NCBI GenBank assembly: GCA_947632355.1
Contig: CANROY010000024.1
Coordinates: forward strand, 1-16,082
DNA: 16,082 nucleotides
Reading direction: 5' to 3'
From: an uncultured Bacilli bacterium
GTDB taxonomy: Bacteria > Bacillota_I > Bacilli_A > RF39 > UBA660
Numbering within the stretch: position 1 is the first letter of the stretch; the number at the start of each line of letters is the position of its first letter. The position numbers and the translations under genes are program-made. This document shows positions 14,378 through 16,082 of this stretch, one piece after another. The notes beneath the pieces are model-generated. The model made no database searches. It was not told the origin of the DNA and worked only from the letters and a program-made list of their open reading frames with translations.

Positions 14378-15657
14378 AAGAAATAGAATTAAAGGGATTA
14401 AAAGAAACCATTTATTATGAAAAAGTTTTAAATCAAATGCCTCTTTATATGTGGAAAAATGAAAGAGTAAAAGGTGTGTATAGTGCCTTGTGTGTTCATT
14501 ATGGTTCTATTGATCAAGAGTTTAAATTAAATGGAAAGAATAAATATTATAAAGTACCAAGTGGAATTGCTCATTTTATTGAGCATTTAAACTTTTATGA
14601 ATCAGATGGTTCAACAGCTACAGATTTTTATGCTAAGTATGGTAGTGAAGTGAATGCGTTTACGACTTTTGATTATACGTGTTATCATTTATATGCTACG
14701 AATGCAATTAAAGAAAATGTAAACCATTTACTTGACTTTGTATTAACACCAAATTTTAATAAAAAAATGGTCAATAAAGAAAAGAATATTATTATAGAAG
14801 AGTTGTCAATGGACCAAGATTTACCGGATACGAAATTTTTCTACACCCATTATAAAAATTTATTTCATAAATATAAATATAGTGAATTTATTACGGGTAC
14901 CAAAGAGGATGTCGAAAGTACTACCATTGAAGATATAGAACTTGTTTATGATAATTTCTATCATCCTAAAAATATGTTTATGGTGGTAACAGGAAATATC
15001 GACCCTTATGATATGGCGAAATTAGTAGAAGAAAATTTAAAGAAGAAAAAACTTCCTGCGTATAAAAATCCAAAACCTAAAAAATATCGTGAAGATAGTA
15101 AAATTGTCAATGCTTATACGGAATTAGAAGGAAATGTAGAAAACGCGAAAGTCAAAATTTCTGTTAAAACCCCTTTAAGTGTATTTAAGAATGTGGATGA
15201 AGTTGAATTACGCTTAATGTTTTCTTTAATTATGAATAGTAATTTTGGACCAACAAGTGATTTAAAGGAAGACTTGATGGAAAAAGGCTTAATTAATTAT
15301 ATGGGGGCGAATCGTTCCTTTATTGGAGATTATCTTATTATGACGGTTACAATAGAGACCAAATATCCAAAAGATGTTATTAAAGAAATTAAAGAACAAT
15401 TTAAAAAGTTAGAAATGACCGAAGAAAATTTAAGAAGAAAAGTAAATTCCAATATTGCAACATTAGTTTTAATGTTTGATGATATTATGAATGTCAATAG
15501 TACCATACAAGACGAAGTATTAACCTATGGAAATGTTGTTGATAATTTAAAAGAGCATTTAGAAAATATTACTTTAGAAGAGATTAATAAAGTGATTAAA
15601 AAAGTCGATATTAAGAATATGGCAGTAACGGTGTTAAATCCAAAGAAAACGAAGTAG
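14374..15657 (+). CDS. M16 zinc peptidase, catalytic subunit (YmfH-like)
   Basis: Protein of 427 residues. The inverted zinc motif HFIEH (His67, Glu70, His71) in GIAHFIEHLNFYES is intact, and the third ligand is Glu142 or Glu143 in IIIEELSMDQDLPD. NAFTTFDYTCYHLYA (94-108) is the substrate-edge strand typical of M16. The second lobe has lost the Arg of the Arg/Tyr pair (KEDLMEKGLINY instead of LREkgLxY), which its partner retains, so the two products likely build one active site together. No signal peptide is seen, so it is expected in the cytoplasm. AAAGGAG at 14360-14366 drives its start at the ATGA overlap. A terminator begins at its stop codon. Function as a peptidase is likely; the substrate is unknown. 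Confidence 0.9.
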   Translation: MKEIELKGLKETIYYEKVLNQMPLYMWKNERVKGVYSALCVHYGSIDQEFKLNGKNKYYKVPSGIAHFIEHLNFYESDGSTATDFYAKYGSEVNAFTTFDYTCYHLYATNAIKENVNHLLDFVLTPNFNKKMVNKEKNIIIEELSMDQDLPDTKFFYTHYKNLFHKYKYSEFITGTKEDVESTTIEDIELVYDNFYHPKNMFMVVTGNIDPYDMAKLVEENLKKKKLPAYKNPKPKKYREDSKIVNAYTELEGNVENAKVKISVKTPLSVFKNVDEVELRLMFSLIMNSNFGPTSDLKEDLMEKGLINYMGANRSFIGDYLIMTVTIETKYPKDVIKEIKEQFKKLEMTEENLRRKVNSNIATLVLMFDDIMNVNSTIQDEVLTYGNVVDNLKEHLENITLEEINKVIKKVDIKNMAVTVLNPKKTK

Positions 15658-15674
15658 ATTTTTTCTACTTTTTT
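15652..15674 (+). terminator. Terminator of the M16 pair
   Basis: AAGTAGA at 15652-15658 pairs with TCTACTT at 15664-15670 around a T5 loop and ends in six T. The 5' arm contains the whole TAG stop codon. Confidence 0.85.
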
Positions 15675-15697
15675 AAATGCAAGAAATGTGCTAAAAT
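15669..15697 (+). promoter_or_regulatory. Promoter of the membrane-anchored protein gene
   Basis: TAAAAT at 15692-15697 is preceded by TG at 15689-15690 (extended -10). The only -35 candidate is the T run of the preceding terminator, so this promoter would depend on the TG element. Confidence 0.45.
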
Positions 15698-15722
15698 AGA
15701 AGTAACATAGGAGGAAGCAAGT

Positions 15723-16082
15723 ATGAAGAAATATAAGAACAACCTCCCAACCATTGAAAGACCAATGGGGGGGGGGTATATTAGAAAATAAAAGAAAAAA
15801 CCCAAAGGAACTTCAAAGGTTTAACAAAAATAAGAAACAAAAAAGAATTTTAATAGGAAGCATTATAGGAATTTTGCTTATTATTGGAGGTATAAGTCTA
15901 TACCGAAGTTTTGCACTGTATAAAGAAGAAAAGACATTTGATGTATTAAATGGAACAGTATCCGATTTTGTGTATAAAGAAAAAATATTAAATGGAGCGT
16001 ATCCTGTACTCAAAAGTTCAACAGGTGCAAAACTAATACCTGTAACTATTGATGAAAATGATGGAACAGTAAGAAAAGCAGA
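15723..16082 (+). CDS. Membrane-anchored protein gene, frame broken at a G10 tract, 3' end outside window
   Basis: An ideal ribosome site AGGAGG (15709-15714) lies eight bases before ATG 15723, but that frame stops at 15789-15791 just after the run of ten G. From the G tract to the window edge another frame is open throughout: a basic stretch (ENKRKNPKELQRF), then a membrane segment ILIGSIIGILLIIGGISLY (15847-15903), then an outside-type region with TFDVLNGTVSDF. Removing one G joins the two into one protein. The second frame has no ATG of its own before the membrane segment; a TTG at 15754 lacks a ribosome site. It is either a phase-variable surface protein captured in the off state, a decaying gene or a sequencing error. 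The family is not recognised. Confidence 0.65.
15767..15776 (+). repeat. Homopolymer tract of ten G
   Basis: Ten consecutive G in a strongly AT-rich genome, directly inside the coding start of the membrane-anchored protein. Nine G would keep the reading frame; ten breaks it. Confidence 0.9.

Noticed and set aside
15813..16013. 66-codon minus-strand frame near the window end
   Set aside because: It is a mirror of the membrane-anchored protein's frame, with no promoter or ribosome site of its own.

Overview
The window is AT-rich DNA from a bacterium. TGA is a stop codon (it ends the HD-domain gene, alaS and the first M16 gene) and tryptophan is TGG, so the genetic code is standard. Strong AGGAGG-type ribosome sites, a T-box leader, a MiaB, an AI-2E-type permease and a YmfF/YmfH-like peptidase pair point to a low-GC Firmicute. 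The small intergenic gaps and many poorly conserved genes would fit an uncultured gut Bacilli lineage near the Mollicutes/Erysipelotrichia; that placement is inference. Every supported gene is on the + strand.

Layout. (1) 1-3314, translation block: 3' part of thrS, a small RelA/SpoT-hydrolase-like HD protein, and serS overlapping it by ATGA, closed by a long AT-rich hairpin terminator. (2) 3315-4039: an intergenic stretch with a nested inverted repeat, then an orphan 160-residue gene with its own promoter and terminator. (3) 4041-7936: three unrecognised genes in a row. They are a 690-residue protein with coiled coils and, by my reading, a catalytically dead RNase II/R-like (RNB) domain, followed by two tandem paralogues of about 290 residues. 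(4) 7974-10524: miaB and an AI-2E-family permease, overlapping by 8 bases. (5) 10518-13037: an alanine-type T-box leader controlling a P-loop nucleotide-kinase-like gene and an unusually short alaS. (6) 13106-15657: two overlapping M16 peptidase-like genes, one keeping the zinc-site motif and the other the Arg/Tyr motif. (7) 15723-end: start of a membrane-anchored protein gene whose frame breaks at a run of ten G.

The genes share a theme of tRNA charging and modification (thrS, serS, alaS, miaB, T-box) plus alarmone-like chemistry. The best candidates for something undescribed are the three-gene 4097-7936 operon with its pseudo-RNB protein, the kinase gene placed between an Ala T-box and alaS, and the G10 tract that could switch a surface protein on and off. 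Family calls come from motif reading alone; no database search was run.
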